NCBI GenBank assembly: GCA_918298275.1
Contig: CAKJZO010000009.1
Location: forward strand, 1-63,162
Direction: 5' to 3'
DNA from: Spirochaetota bacterium
GTDB lineage: Bacteria > Spirochaetota > Spirochaetia > Sphaerochaetales > Sphaerochaetaceae
Length of the DNA stretch: 63,162 nt
The notes under the pieces: generated by a model
What the model was told of the DNA's origin: nothing
Database searches by the model: none
What the model saw: only the letters and a program-made list of their open reading frames with translations
Position numbers and translations under genes: made by a program
Part shown: one piece after another, positions 8,450-17,156 of the stretch
Position numbering within the stretch: the first letter of the stretch is position 1
Layout: each line of letters begins with the position of its first letter

Positions 8450-9254
8450 TGTCCTGGTTCGGTAAAATACTCGGCGGTACAATAGGATTCTTTCTCGGTG
8501 GTCCTCTGGGAATGATTGCGGGCGCGGTCTTCGGCCACATGATCGACAAGAGCAACGACCTTCAGAACGGGGAAGGCTCGGGCGAGCAGGGCTACAGCCG
8601 CCGTTTCGGTGATTCGGACCGCTATTATTCTTCAATACCGGCTACAACAGGTCCCAGATGGTCTTCTTCGTCGGGGCCTTCTCGATGCTTGCCAAGCTGG
8701 CTTCCGCCGACGGACAGGTTTCCGAGGGTGCCAGACGCAAGGTCAATGAATTCATGGTCAACGACCTTCATCTCTCCGGTCAGAGCTATCAGTATGCACA
8801 GAGCATATTCGAGCAGGCGCTTAACCAGAACTCCACATTCGAGAACCTTGCCGACCAGTTCTACGAGAACTTCAGGGGAACTCCCCAGATCCTCAATCTG
8901 ATGGTGGACATCTTCTATCGCGTGGCCATGGTGGACGGACGCATGTCTGCCAACGAGGAGCGCCTGATAGACTACGCCGTACGTGTCTTCCGCATCCCGG
9001 AGTCCATCCACGACAGCATCCGCCGCAAATACAACGTAAAGGGCTCATCCAAGGCCTATGCAACATTGGGTCTTACCGAAAGCGCCACCGAGGCCGAAAT
9101 CAAGAAGGCCTACCGCAAGCTGATTCTCGAATACCACCCCGATACCATCGCGGCCAAGGGTATGGCGGACGAATTCAAGGAGTACGCCACAAAGCGTTTC
9201 CGTGAAGTCCAGGAAGCCTACGAGTCAATCTGCAAAGAGAGAAACATCAAATAA
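8449..9254 (+). CDS. TerB-DnaJ (DjlA-like) co-chaperone, interrupted by a frameshift
   Basis: A DjlA-like protein split between two frames. From ATG 8449 the first frame gives a glycine-rich membrane-associated N-terminus (GGTIGFFLGGPLGMIAGAVFG) and runs correctly to about 8630. From about 8632 the family sequence continues in the -1 frame: FNTGYNRSQMVFFVGAFSMLAKLASADG, a TerB-like helical domain (to about 9020), then a J-domain with the HPD motif (LILEYHPDTIAAK) to the stop at 9254. One missing base near 8630-8640 would explain this; no convincing slippery heptamer is visible, so it is either a real mutation or a sequencing/assembly error. J-domain proteins stimulate DnaK. The start overlaps the stop of the upstream gene. 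Confidence 0.8.
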
Positions 9255-9270
9255 AACGATACCTTTAAAA

Positions 9271-9861
9271 TCAGAACTGTATTCGGCCGCGGAATGAGCG
9301 TGTCAGGGTCGTCCTGTCCGCATATTCCAGGTCTCCGCCTATGGGAAGCCCCGATGCCAGACGTGTGAGGGACAGGCCTTCGCGGTCCTTGAGTATGTGT
9401 CGGATGTAGAGGGCAGTGGTATCACCTTCCTCCGTGGGGTTGGTTGCAATGATGATTTCCTTGAAAGATCCCTCGTTGATCCTTTGGATCAGCTTGTCGA
9501 AGCTGAGGTTCTCCGGTCCCACTCCGTTGAGCGGATTGATTGCGCCGCCCAGCACATGGAACAGCCCGTTATATGCTCCGCTGGCCTGGATGGTGATTAC
9601 ATCCTGCGGCTGCTCGACGATGCAGAGCTGGGTCCTGTCCCTTATTGCATCCGAACAGACCGGGCAGATTTCCGTTTCCGAGAATGATCCGCAGATTGAA
9701 CAGGGGCGGATGCGGTCCTTGATTTCCGCGATGCTCTTGGCCAGAAGCTCGTTGTAGTCCTTTGGTGTGTTGATCAGGGAGAATGCGATGCGCGATGCGC
9801 TCTTTGGTCCCACCCCGGGGAGGCGGGAAAGCAGTTTCGAGAGATTTTCAAGTGCTGTCAT
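9271..9861 (-). CDS. recR: recombination protein RecR
   Basis: A 196-residue RecR, which acts with RecO (and RecF) to load RecA at gaps. It shows the helix-hairpin-helix RLPGVGPKSASRIAF near the N-terminus, the zinc finger with Cys54, Cys57, Cys66 and Cys69, and the Toprim domain (CIVEQPQDV... onward) with the Walker-B-like C-terminal GGDLEYADRTTL. Length and domain order are standard. The ATG overlaps the ebfC stop, and dnaX-ebfC-recR is the classic bacterial order, so co-transcription is likely. It converges on the TerB-DnaJ gene 16 bases away without an obvious terminator. Confidence 0.96.
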   Translation of the reverse strand: MTALENLSKLLSRLPGVGPKSASRIAFSLINTPKDYNELLAKSIAEIKDRIRPCSICGSFSETEICPVCSDAIRDRTQLCIVEQPQDVITIQASGAYNGLFHVLGGAINPLNGVGPENLSFDKLIQRINEGSFKEIIIATNPTEEGDTTALYIRHILKDREGLSLTRLASGLPIGGDLEYADRTTLTRSFRGRIQF

Positions 9862-10160
9862 AGTCCAAGTCCGTACTGGGCCATTGTCTGCCCGGCTTCC
9901 TCCTGTATGCGGTCCTTCACGTTCTTTATTGCGGTGTTGACCGCGCTGGTCACCATGACTTCCAGAAGCTGGGCGTTCTCCGCCTTGGCAAACTCGGGAT
10001 CGATGGTAATGCTTTCTATTTCCATGTTGCCGTTTGCAACAGCCTGTACCATATTGCCCCCTGCATAGCCCGTGCAGCGTATTGTGGCTATCTTTGCCTT
10101 CATGGCTTCTGCCTGGCTCTTTATCTCGTTCATGTTCTTGAACAGTTCAAATGGATTCAT
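9858..10160 (-). CDS. ebfC: YbaB/EbfC family nucleoid-associated protein
   Basis: A 100-residue YbaB/EbfC protein. In Borrelia the homologue EbfC binds DNA as a dimer and acts as a nucleoid-associated regulator. The sequence shows the usual N-terminal helix (MNPFELFKNMNEIKSQAEAM), central beta-strands containing MVQAVANGNMEIESI and the C-terminal helix with VTSAVNTAIKNVKDRI. It overlaps dnaX upstream and recR downstream by a few bases each, so all three are probably translated from one message. Confidence 0.93.
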   Translation of the reverse strand: MNPFELFKNMNEIKSQAEAMKAKIATIRCTGYAGGNMVQAVANGNMEIESITIDPEFAKAENAQLLEVMVTSAVNTAIKNVKDRIQEEAGQTMAQYGLGL

Positions 10161-11926
10161 CAGCGTTCCTCCCTTCCGTCGAAGCAGAGAAGGATGTCGC
10201 TTATGAGGTTCTTCTGCTCTTCGTTCATTTTGGAAATGGGTGCCGGGGTAAGCTCCGGAGTATCCTCGGGAGCTTCGGCTTCGGCTGCAGATTCAACGGA
10301 TTCCTGTGCCGGCTCTTCTGCGGGAGCGGGTGCTTCAGCCTCGGGTTCTGCAGGAACTTCGGCCGGTTCTTCCTTTGCAACGGGAGCTTCTGCAGGTTTT
10401 GGAGCTTCGGCCTTCGATTCGGAATAGCTGGAGATGACGTTTACCTCGTATCCGGCTCTTTTGCTGACTTTCTCTTTTGTATCTTCGAGGTCTCTGATAG
10501 CCATCTTGTGGTAAAATCTATCATCAAATATCAGAACCAGGCCATCGTCCGTGTTTCTGACTTCCTTTGTTCCGACAGGAAGGATATCCTTCAGGGCCTC
10601 GAGGGTAAGCTCGGCCTTGGGAGCTTCGGGCTTTTCTTCGACCGGCTCCGGAGCAGGGGCTGGTTTCTCTTCTTCTCCGGTAGCCTCGGGCTGTGCTGAA
10701 GGCTGTGCCGCAGGAGCAGAAGGGGCTTCCGGCTGAACCGTCTTCTGGTCTGCCAGCGAAGGATTCAGCGGGGAGATGGTTCCGTTGATCAGGTCGTTCT
10801 TGAGTCTTGCGAGCTGCTCGATGATGCTGGCAGTGGAAGCCACATAGCGCAGCTTGGAGAGCTTGGACATCGCCAGTTCCAGCTCAAAGCGCGGATTCAG
10901 AGAATATCTGATGTCCCTGTAGAGGTTGAGGAACATATCCAGGGCAGCCTCGAGCTGCTCCTCGTTGAATGCGTTCTGGATCTCCGCAGGGAAACTCTGG
11001 ACCTGTTCTCCCAGGACGTTCTCGCTTCTGACGCCCTTCTTGATGAGAAGCAGGGAGCGGAAATAATCGGAGAAGTCCTTGATTATCTGCTCTATGCTGA
11101 CTCCGCGGGCCAGAAGCGCATGCACCTTGTCCAGCGAAGAGCTCTGGTTCTTTGCCAGAACATCCTTCATGATGTCGTTTATGCGGTCAACGCCTACAAG
11201 GCCCAGCTTTTCGCGAATCTGCGCAAGGGTGATCTTTCCGTTGGAGAACGCTACCACCTGATCGAACAGCGTGTAGGCATCTCTCATGGAGCCTGTTGCT
11301 TCCTTTGCGATCCAGAAGAGCGCGTCGGAATCGGCCTCGATGCCCATTTCCGAGGCTGCCTGCTCGAGAAGGCCCTTTATGGTTTCAAGAGGGATGAGCT
11401 GGAAGTTGAACTGCTGGCATCGGCTCCGGATGGTTGCCGGAACCTTCTGTGTCTCTGTTGTGGCAAAGATGAAAACCACATACTCGGGCGGCTCCTCTAT
11501 GGTCTTGAGAAGTGCATTGAAGGCGCTCTGGCTGAGCATGTGGACTTCGTCGATTATGTAGATCTTGTAGCGCGAGGAGGTGGGAGGGAACATGACCTCT
11601 TCCTTTATCACACGCACGTCGTTGACTCCGGTGTTGCTGGCTCCGTCTATCTCTATGACGTCAAGGCTGCTGCCCTTTGCAATCCCACGGCAGTTGTCGC
11701 ATTCGTCGCATGGCTCGGCCGTGGGGCCGTGAACACAGTTGAGGGCCTTTGCAAGAAGCCTTGCGCTGGTGGTCTTTCCGACACCCCGCGGACCGCTGAA
11801 CAGATAGGCATGGGCGATGCGGCCCTGTTCTATGGCGTTTCTGAGTGTTGAGACGACGAATTCCTGACCGACGAGATCCTCGAATCTCTGTGGTCTTTTC
11901 CTGGTAGCGGTAACTTCGTAAGCCAT
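10160..11926 (-). CDS. dnaX: DNA polymerase III subunit gamma/tau
   Basis: The clamp-loader ATPase, 588 residues. Domains in order: an AAA+ ATPase with Walker A GPRGVGKT (from Gly45), a zinc module with Cys64, Cys73, Cys76 and Cys79, Walker B IIDEVHMLS (about 124-132) and sensor/arginine finger SRC (about 167-169); the lid and collar helices; then a long low-complexity Ala/Pro/Glu linker (roughly 390-560) in which the C-terminal polymerase-binding segment is embedded. No A-rich slippery heptamer was noticed, so a separate short gamma form is not predicted, but this was not searched exhaustively. It is the first gene of the dnaX-ebfC-recR operon and divergent from the iron-type transporter. 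Confidence 0.95.
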   Translation of the reverse strand: MAYEVTATRKRPQRFEDLVGQEFVVSTLRNAIEQGRIAHAYLFSGPRGVGKTTSARLLAKALNCVHGPTAEPCDECDNCRGIAKGSSLDVIEIDGASNTGVNDVRVIKEEVMFPPTSSRYKIYIIDEVHMLSQSAFNALLKTIEEPPEYVVFIFATTETQKVPATIRSRCQQFNFQLIPLETIKGLLEQAASEMGIEADSDALFWIAKEATGSMRDAYTLFDQVVAFSNGKITLAQIREKLGLVGVDRINDIMKDVLAKNQSSSLDKVHALLARGVSIEQIIKDFSDYFRSLLLIKKGVRSENVLGEQVQSFPAEIQNAFNEEQLEAALDMFLNLYRDIRYSLNPRFELELAMSKLSKLRYVASTASIIEQLARLKNDLINGTISPLNPSLADQKTVQPEAPSAPAAQPSAQPEATGEEEKPAPAPEPVEEKPEAPKAELTLEALKDILPVGTKEVRNTDDGLVLIFDDRFYHKMAIRDLEDTKEKVSKRAGYEVNVISSYSESKAEAPKPAEAPVAKEEPAEVPAEPEAEAPAPAEEPAQESVESAAEAEAPEDTPELTPAPISKMNEEQKNLISDILLCFDGREER

Positions 11927-11975
11927 ACTGCAATGATAACAAATAATAACATTCTAGACCACAATAATAATTCGA

Positions 11976-12004
11976 TTGACCGCCCTGAAAAGCGGTGCGA
12001 TAAT
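11976..12004 (+). promoter_or_regulatory. promoter of the iron-type ABC transporter
   Basis: TTGACC (11976-11981) and GATAAT (11999-12004) with a 17-base spacer, in the gap between divergent dnaX and the binding-protein gene. The start would be near 12011, leaving a leader of about 75 bases that ends in the strong ribosome binding site AAGAGGAGGA. Confidence 0.7.
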
Positions 12005-12084
12005 TAACTTCGCGTGCGCAGAAATAACAAAGAATGCGCAAATGTAACGGTTCAATATGACCCAATGGGTCAAGAGGAGGAATT

Positions 12085-13206
12085 ATGAAGAAACTTTCAG
12101 TTCTGCTGCTCGTTCTCGTAGTGGCAATCGCTGGTGTTTTCGCACAGGCTGCTCAGGAAACAGCCGCAGAGACAAAGGTCGAGGGATTCGATTCTGCTCT
12201 CATCAAGGCCGCTCAGGCAGAGGGTGAGCTCGTTGTCTACGGTTCATGTGAGGAGCAGTATCTCTCAGCTGTCTGCGAGAATTTCGAGAAGCTGTTCGGC
12301 ATCAAGACAACCTATCAGCGCCTTTCAACAGGTGAGGTTCAGGCCAAGATCGAGGAAGAGAAGGGCAATCCTTCCGCCGATGTCTTCTTCGGCGGCACGA
12401 CAGACCCGTACAACATGCTCGCTTCCGAGGGTCTTCTCGAGAGATATGACGCAGCAAACGCAGCACACATCACAAAGAGCGTCTACAAGCACAAGGACAA
12501 CCTCTGGTACGGTATCTACACCGGTATCCTGGGATTCATGTACAACATCGACGAGCTCCAGAGACGCGGCATCGAGCCCCCGAAGGACTTCCCCGATCTG
12601 CTCAAGCCCGAGTTCAAGGGTCTTGTCTGGCTGTCAAACTACAACACCGCAGGAACAGCAAAGCTTGTCATCAACACCGTCATCCAGAAGTATGGCCATG
12701 ACCAGGGAATCCAGTACCTCGTGGATCTGGACAAGAACATCGAGGTCTACACGAAGTCCGGTTCCGGTCCTTCCAAGAACGTCGGAACAGGTGAGTGTGT
12801 CGTAGGAATCGGCTTCCTGCACGACGGCATCTATCAGATCGTAGACAACGGCTATGCAAACATCGGCCTTGTCATCCCGTCAAGCGGCACAACCTGCGAG
12901 ATCGGTGCAACAGCCATTTTCAAGGGTGCAAAGCACACCAATGCAGCAAAGCTCTGGATCGAGTATGCCCTTTCTCCGAACTGCGTCAACCTCGCAAAGG
13001 AGAACGGATCCTACCAGTTCCTGGTCATCGACAACGCAGAGCAGCCCCAGATTGCTTACGAGTTCGGTCTTGATCCGAGCAACGTCATCGACTACGACTT
13101 CGACGATGCAACTGCAAACACCAAGAAGTACATCGAAGAGGTCATGACTGCTCTTGCCAACGCCGGCGCAGCAACAGGCGATACCACAAGATTCCAGACC
13201 AAGTAA
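12085..13206 (+). CDS. ABC transporter substrate-binding protein (iron/AfuA-FbpA type)
   Basis: A 373-residue periplasmic binding protein with a signal peptidase I leader (cleavage expected after VFA, about residue 20) and no lipobox. The mature region resembles the family that includes ferric-iron (AfuA/FbpA) and 2-aminoethylphosphonate binders: ELVVYGSCEEQYLSAVCENFEKLFG, then ADVFFGGTTDPYNML, GILGFMYN and PKDFPDLLKPEFKGLVWLSNYNTAGTA. The paired Tyr ligands of FbpA cannot be confirmed by eye, so the cargo may be iron, phosphonate or another anion. AAGAGGAGGA gives a very strong ribosome binding site. The permease and ATPase genes follow, separated by a hairpin. Confidence 0.88.
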   Translation: MKKLSVLLLVLVVAIAGVFAQAAQETAAETKVEGFDSALIKAAQAEGELVVYGSCEEQYLSAVCENFEKLFGIKTTYQRLSTGEVQAKIEEEKGNPSADVFFGGTTDPYNMLASEGLLERYDAANAAHITKSVYKHKDNLWYGIYTGILGFMYNIDELQRRGIEPPKDFPDLLKPEFKGLVWLSNYNTAGTAKLVINTVIQKYGHDQGIQYLVDLDKNIEVYTKSGSGPSKNVGTGECVVGIGFLHDGIYQIVDNGYANIGLVIPSSGTTCEIGATAIFKGAKHTNAAKLWIEYALSPNCVNLAKENGSYQFLVIDNAEQPQIAYEFGLDPSNVIDYDFDDATANTKKYIEEVMTALANAGAATGDTTRFQTK

Positions 13207-13229
13207 GGTCTGCGTTTTTCAGCAGCAAT

Positions 13230-13266
13230 GAGGATGGTGGACTGTCCGAGCCGCCATCCTCTTTTT
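13230..13266 (+). terminator. hairpin between binding-protein and permease genes
   Basis: GAGGATGGTGG (13230-13240) pairs with CCGCCATCCTC (13251-13261), with one G-T wobble and a 10-base loop, followed by five T. It lies 24 bases after the binding-protein stop and 29 before the permease start, so it probably causes partial termination or protects the upstream message. Confidence 0.8.
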
Positions 13267-13294
13267 GATATGGACATCCTTTTTGGAGGAATAA

Positions 13295-15007
13295 ATGGCA
13301 AGCGCTCAAAGTGCCAGACTTGATAAGAAGAAGCTGTTGGCTGACCCGATAATGGTCACGACCATCGTTCTTCTCATCGCTTTCCTGACCCTCTTCATCC
13401 TTTATCCCCTGGCTATCCTTCTCGTGGACAGCGTAGTGGGGGACGGAGGTTTTTCCTTCTCCGTCTTCAAGAGGGTCTTCAAGATACCGACATTCACGAC
13501 AGCCATAACCAACACCCTGAAGGTGGGCTTCGTTGTCGGAATATTCGCTACGGCAGTCGGACTGCTGTTCGCCTACGTTGAAATCTATGTGAGGATAAAC
13601 AAGTTCGCGGGAGGACTCTTCAAGGTGGTTTCCATGCTGCCCGTCGTCTCTCCCCCGTTTGTCCTTTCACTTTCGGTAATAATGCTTTTCGGCAAATCGG
13701 GACTGATTACCAGATATCTGTTCAAGATCTATGACAACAGCGTCTATGGATTCTGGGGTATTGTCGTCGTTCAGTCCCTGACGTTCTTCCCTGTCTGCTA
13801 CATGATGTTCAGGGGACTTCTGAAGAATATCGACCCATCCCTGGAGGAGGCTGCCAGAGACATGGGCGCCTCGCGCATGAAGGTCTTCACAAGCGTGACG
13901 CTGCCCCTGCTGCTTCCCGGTATCGGAAACGCCTTCCTGGTGACGTTCATCGAGTCCATTGCGGATTTCGCCAACCCGATGATCATCGGAGGTTCCTACG
14001 ATACTTTGGCCACCACCATCTATCTGCAGATCACCGGTGCCTACGACAAGGCCGGAGCCTCCGCAATGGCAGTGGTGCTTCTGTGCATAACGTTGGCCAT
14101 GTTCGCCGTCCAGAAATATGTGCTTGAGAAGAAGTCCACGGCCACCCTGACGGGAAAGGCCTCCAGGGCAAGGATGCTCATCGAGGACAAGAGCGTCAGA
14201 ATTCCGCTTACCACCATCTGCAGCCTCGGTGCCTTGTTCGTCATCCTCATGTACATCTGCGTGCCCATCGGAGCCCTGTTCCCCACATGGGGCTACAAGT
14301 TCTTCCCGTTCACGCTCAAATGGTTCAACCAGGTCTTCACCAAGTACAAGGGATTCAAGGCATTCAAGGACTCGTTTGTCCTGTCCTTCATCTCCGCTCC
14401 GATCACGGCTCTGCTTTCGATGATAATCTCCTATCTTGTCGTCAAGCGCAAATTCAAGGCCAAGGGCTTCATCGAGGCCGTCTCCATGCTGGCAATGGCC
14501 GTCCCCGGAACCGTTCTGGGTGTCGGATACATCAGGGGTTTCAGCGGCGGAATCTTCCGCACGGGCTTCATGCAGGGTATCTACGGAACGGGTGCAATCC
14601 TGGTGATCGTATTCATCATCAGGTCCCTGCCTACGGGAACCAGAAGCGGAATCGCCGCCCTGAGGCAGATAGACAAATCAATCGAGGAGAGTGCCTACGA
14701 CATGGGTGCCGACAGCTTCAAGGTCTTCACCACGGTTACGCTGCCTCTGATCAAGGATTCGTTCCTCAGCGGACTTGTCACCGCCTTCGTGCGTAGCATC
14801 ACCGCAATATCCGCAATCATCCTTCTGGTCACTCCGAGCTACCTGCTCATCACCGTCCAGATCAACGAGTTCGCGGAAAAGGGTGCCTACGGACTTGCGT
14901 GTGCATTCGCATCGATTCTCATTCTCATCACGTACGGTGCCGTTCTCATCATGAACACCGTCATCAAACACTTCGGTACCAGCCGGGCAATCAAGGAGGT
15001 TGACTGA
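13295..15007 (+). CDS. ABC transporter permease, two fused membrane domains (FbpB type)
   Basis: A 570-residue inner-membrane permease made of two BinPDT domains in one chain, as in FbpB/AfuB. Each half carries its ATPase-docking EAA loop: LEEAARDMGAS in the first half and IEESAYDMGAD in the second. About twelve hydrophobic spans are visible, starting with the segment after residue 20 (IVLLIAFLTLFILYPLAILLV). It partners the binding protein upstream and the ATPase downstream. A good GGAGG precedes the ATG, and the stop overlaps the ATPase start (TGATG), implying coupled translation. Confidence 0.93.
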   Translation: MASAQSARLDKKKLLADPIMVTTIVLLIAFLTLFILYPLAILLVDSVVGDGGFSFSVFKRVFKIPTFTTAITNTLKVGFVVGIFATAVGLLFAYVEIYVRINKFAGGLFKVVSMLPVVSPPFVLSLSVIMLFGKSGLITRYLFKIYDNSVYGFWGIVVVQSLTFFPVCYMMFRGLLKNIDPSLEEAARDMGASRMKVFTSVTLPLLLPGIGNAFLVTFIESIADFANPMIIGGSYDTLATTIYLQITGAYDKAGASAMAVVLLCITLAMFAVQKYVLEKKSTATLTGKASRARMLIEDKSVRIPLTTICSLGALFVILMYICVPIGALFPTWGYKFFPFTLKWFNQVFTKYKGFKAFKDSFVLSFISAPITALLSMIISYLVVKRKFKAKGFIEAVSMLAMAVPGTVLGVGYIRGFSGGIFRTGFMQGIYGTGAILVIVFIIRSLPTGTRSGIAALRQIDKSIEESAYDMGADSFKVFTTVTLPLIKDSFLSGLVTAFVRSITAISAIILLVTPSYLLITVQINEFAEKGAYGLACAFASILILITYGAVLIMNTVIKHFGTSRAIKEVD

Positions 15008-16083
15008 TGGCTAAGGAAAAGAAAGGCGTTCGCCTTGAACATATTTCGAAAATCTACAAGGATCCCAAGACCGGAAAGGAATTCTATGCGGTCAAGGATA
15101 CATCCCTGAACATCGAACCCGGAACCTTCGTGACCCTTCTGGGCCCGTCGGGGTGCGGAAAGACAACCACTCTCAGGATGATTGCCGGATTCGAGAGCCC
15201 GGATGAGGGCGAAATCTATCTCGGAAACGAGGCCATCAACGAGCTGACCCCCAACAAGCGCGATACGGCGATGGTCTTCCAGAGCTATGCTCTTCTGCCG
15301 CACTACAACATCTTCGACAATGTTGCATACGGACTTAAGCTGCGTAAGTTCCCCAAGGACGTCATCAAGGAGAAGGTCACCAGAATCCTCGATCTTGTCG
15401 AGCTTTCCGGAATGGAATCCAGAATGACAAACCAGCTTTCGGGCGGACAGCAGCAGAGAGTCGCTCTGGCCAGGGCCCTGGTCATCGAGCCGTCCGTACT
15501 TCTTTTCGATGAGCCGCTTTCGAACCTTGACGCCAAGCTGCGTGTCCAGATGAGAACCGAAATCAGGCGCATCCAGCAGGAGGTCGGAATCACTGCAATC
15601 TACGTCACCCATGACCAGAGCGAGGCAATGGCAATATCCGACAAGATCATCATCATGGACAAGGGTGTCGTCGCACAGATGGGAACTCCGCAGGAGATCT
15701 ACTATCACCCCGTGAACGAGTTCGTTGCAGACTTCATCGGAGAAGCCAACTTCCTCCGCGGACCGATGGTCGGACGTGAGGGCAAGTATGCCGTTCTCGA
15801 GGTGGATGGCAACAGGACCTGTGTAGAATACTCGGACAAGATGAAGGAAGGGGAGACCTATACGATGGTTCTCCGTCCCGAGGCCGCAACGTTGGCTGAC
15901 GAGGGCTCTCTGCCGTGTCGTGTCGTGCTTTCCTGCTTCATGGGCAGCTATCAGAACTACCACGTCATGGTCGGAAACACCCTGGTGAAGCTCGAGGAGA
16001 AGAACCCCAAGAACAAGAAGATCTACAATGTCGGAGACGAATGTTTCCTGAAGTTCGAGGCGGAATCGGTGCACGTTCTTTAG
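15007..16083 (+). CDS. ABC transporter ATP-binding protein (FbpC/PotA type)
   Basis: A 358-residue ATPase of the MalK/FbpC/PotA group. Walker A is GPSGCGKT (Gly46-Thr53), the Q-loop is VFQSYALLPH, the signature is LSGGQQQR, Walker B with D-loop is VLLFDEPLSNLDAKL, and the switch histidine is in YVTHDQSEA. The C-terminal 110 residues form the TOBE-type regulatory domain. It powers the fused permease encoded directly upstream and overlaps it by one base. Specificity follows the binding protein (iron or organophosphonate are the leading options). Confidence 0.94.
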   Translation: MAKEKKGVRLEHISKIYKDPKTGKEFYAVKDTSLNIEPGTFVTLLGPSGCGKTTTLRMIAGFESPDEGEIYLGNEAINELTPNKRDTAMVFQSYALLPHYNIFDNVAYGLKLRKFPKDVIKEKVTRILDLVELSGMESRMTNQLSGGQQQRVALARALVIEPSVLLFDEPLSNLDAKLRVQMRTEIRRIQQEVGITAIYVTHDQSEAMAISDKIIIMDKGVVAQMGTPQEIYYHPVNEFVADFIGEANFLRGPMVGREGKYAVLEVDGNRTCVEYSDKMKEGETYTMVLRPEAATLADEGSLPCRVVLSCFMGSYQNYHVMVGNTLVKLEEKNPKNKKIYNVGDECFLKFEAESVHVL

Positions 16084-16096
16084 TTGCAATTCATCA

Positions 16097-16126
16097 TTGA
16101 TGAAAGGGACGGCTTTGAAGTATTAT
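16097..16126 (+). promoter_or_regulatory. possible promoter of the HATPase-like/STAS pair
   Basis: TTGATG (16097-16102) and TATTAT (16121-16126), spacer 18 bases, followed after 19 bases by an AGGAG ribosome binding site. The -35 match is moderate. Confidence 0.5.
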
Positions 16127-16154
16127 TGAATCAACGATACAGACAGGAGTTTCC

Positions 16155-16745
16155 ATGAAAATAGTAGAAATCAAGATCGCCAATTCAGATGATTGTCTGA
16201 GAGCTCTGCAGGCTACCGAGAAAGAGTGCGGCGAAAGCGGGCTTAACCAGAAGGCCAACCTCAGGCTCAGGCTTCTGGCAGAAGAGCTCATGGGCATGAT
16301 TCAGAATCTTTCAGGTTACATCGATGCATTGTACTGGGTCGACAGACAAGGCAATACTTTTACCCTTCATCTGAAGGCAGAGGTCATCATGAACAAGGAA
16401 GTCAGGGAGCTGCTTCTTTCCACCGCAACGTCCGGAAAGAACTCTGCAGCCAGGGGCTTTATGGGAAAACTCAGGGAGATGATCGCAAGCGTGATGATTC
16501 CGAGCGCCCAGGGTCCGTCTGTTCTGTCCGGTCTTTCCCTCGGTATGATGAGCGCCGGCAGTCCTGTCGGTGAGAATGCAGGGATGAGTTCCTACATCTG
16601 GTCCCTGAACAACTACAAGGAAAAGATCGAAGAAAGCGAAGAGGCCGAGGATCTCGAGAGATCCATCGTGGCCAGCCTGGCAGACGAGGTTCTTGTGAGC
16701 ATCGTCGGATCCACGGTTCAGATCGATATCATCAAGGCATTCTGA
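16155..16745 (+). CDS. unknown protein, possibly degenerate HATPase-type STAS partner
   Basis: A 196-residue cytosolic protein not firmly recognised. The region around residues 35-50 (LRLRLLAEELMGMIQNLSG) resembles the N-box helix of anti-sigma-type HATPase domains, where a conserved Glu and Asn bind Mg-ATP; here a Glu and an Asn are present but spaced atypically. A central part is rich in Gly, Ser and Met (about 105-145), and the C-terminus is beta-like. The next gene, 23 bases downstream, encodes a STAS-domain anti-sigma antagonist, and kinases or anti-sigma factors of this kind usually pair with STAS proteins. The pairing suggests a partner-switch module, but the ATPase assignment is inference. 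AGGAG precedes the ATG. Confidence 0.6.
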   Translation: MKIVEIKIANSDDCLRALQATEKECGESGLNQKANLRLRLLAEELMGMIQNLSGYIDALYWVDRQGNTFTLHLKAEVIMNKEVRELLLSTATSGKNSAARGFMGKLREMIASVMIPSAQGPSVLSGLSLGMMSAGSPVGENAGMSSYIWSLNNYKEKIEESEEAEDLERSIVASLADEVLVSIVGSTVQIDIIKAF

Positions 16746-16768
16746 TAAAAAGGGGAAGGAGTAGAAAA

Positions 16769-17065
16769 ATGACAATCAATAAAGACCGCAAGGGTACCGA
16801 ACTTATTATTTCACTGGAAGGAAGACTGGATACCATCACAGCTCCCGAACTGGAGAAAGAGCTCAATGCTTCACTGAACGGAGTACAGGCTCTGTCCTTC
16901 GATTTCGACAAGCTCGAGTATATCTCATCCGCAGGACTCCGCGTTCTTCTCGCAGCCCAGAAGTGCATGAACAAGCAGGGCACCATGGTTGTCAGGAACG
17001 TCAACGAGACCATTTCCGAAATCTTCGAGGTTACAGGCTTCAACGATATCCTGACAATTCAGTAA
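16769..17065 (+). CDS. STAS domain protein (anti-sigma factor antagonist)
   Basis: A 98-residue single-domain STAS protein, the size and shape of SpoIIAA/RsbV. The fold elements are recognisable: the first strand KGTELIISLEGRLD, the helix after ITAPELEKEL, and the phosphorylation-site loop YISSAGLRVLLAAQ with Ser53/Ser54 in the position phosphorylated in SpoIIAA-type proteins. Such proteins bind an anti-sigma factor or act as partner-switch phosphoproteins. It follows the putative ATPase-like gene by 23 bases (GGAAGGAG ribosome binding site) and is followed by a terminator. No sigma factor or phosphatase gene is visible nearby, so the regulated target is unknown. Confidence 0.9.
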   Translation: MTINKDRKGTELIISLEGRLDTITAPELEKELNASLNGVQALSFDFDKLEYISSAGLRVLLAAQKCMNKQGTMVVRNVNETISEIFEVTGFNDILTIQ

Positions 17066-17085
17066 TATCAGATAAAAACAATTAA

Positions 17086-17138
17086 AGCTGGCATGTTCGT
17101 CTATCATTTCGATAGGCTGTTACTGCCAGCTTTTTTGT
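17086..17138 (+). terminator. intrinsic terminator after the STAS gene
   Basis: AAGCTGGCA pairs with TGCCAGCTT around a nested CTATC/GATAG hairpin, followed by a run of T. It ends the rightward STAS message. Confidence 0.85.
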
Positions 17139-17156
17139 TGTTCGGGCAAAAAAAGA

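Noticed and set aside
10160-11926. Programmed frameshift in dnaX making a short gamma subunit
   Set aside because: No A-rich slippery heptamer with following hairpin was found near the end of the clamp-loader core.
14887-16089. 400-codon reverse frame opposite the iron-type ATPase gene
   Set aside because: Purely antisense to clear permease and ATPase motifs and without a plausible protein signature.
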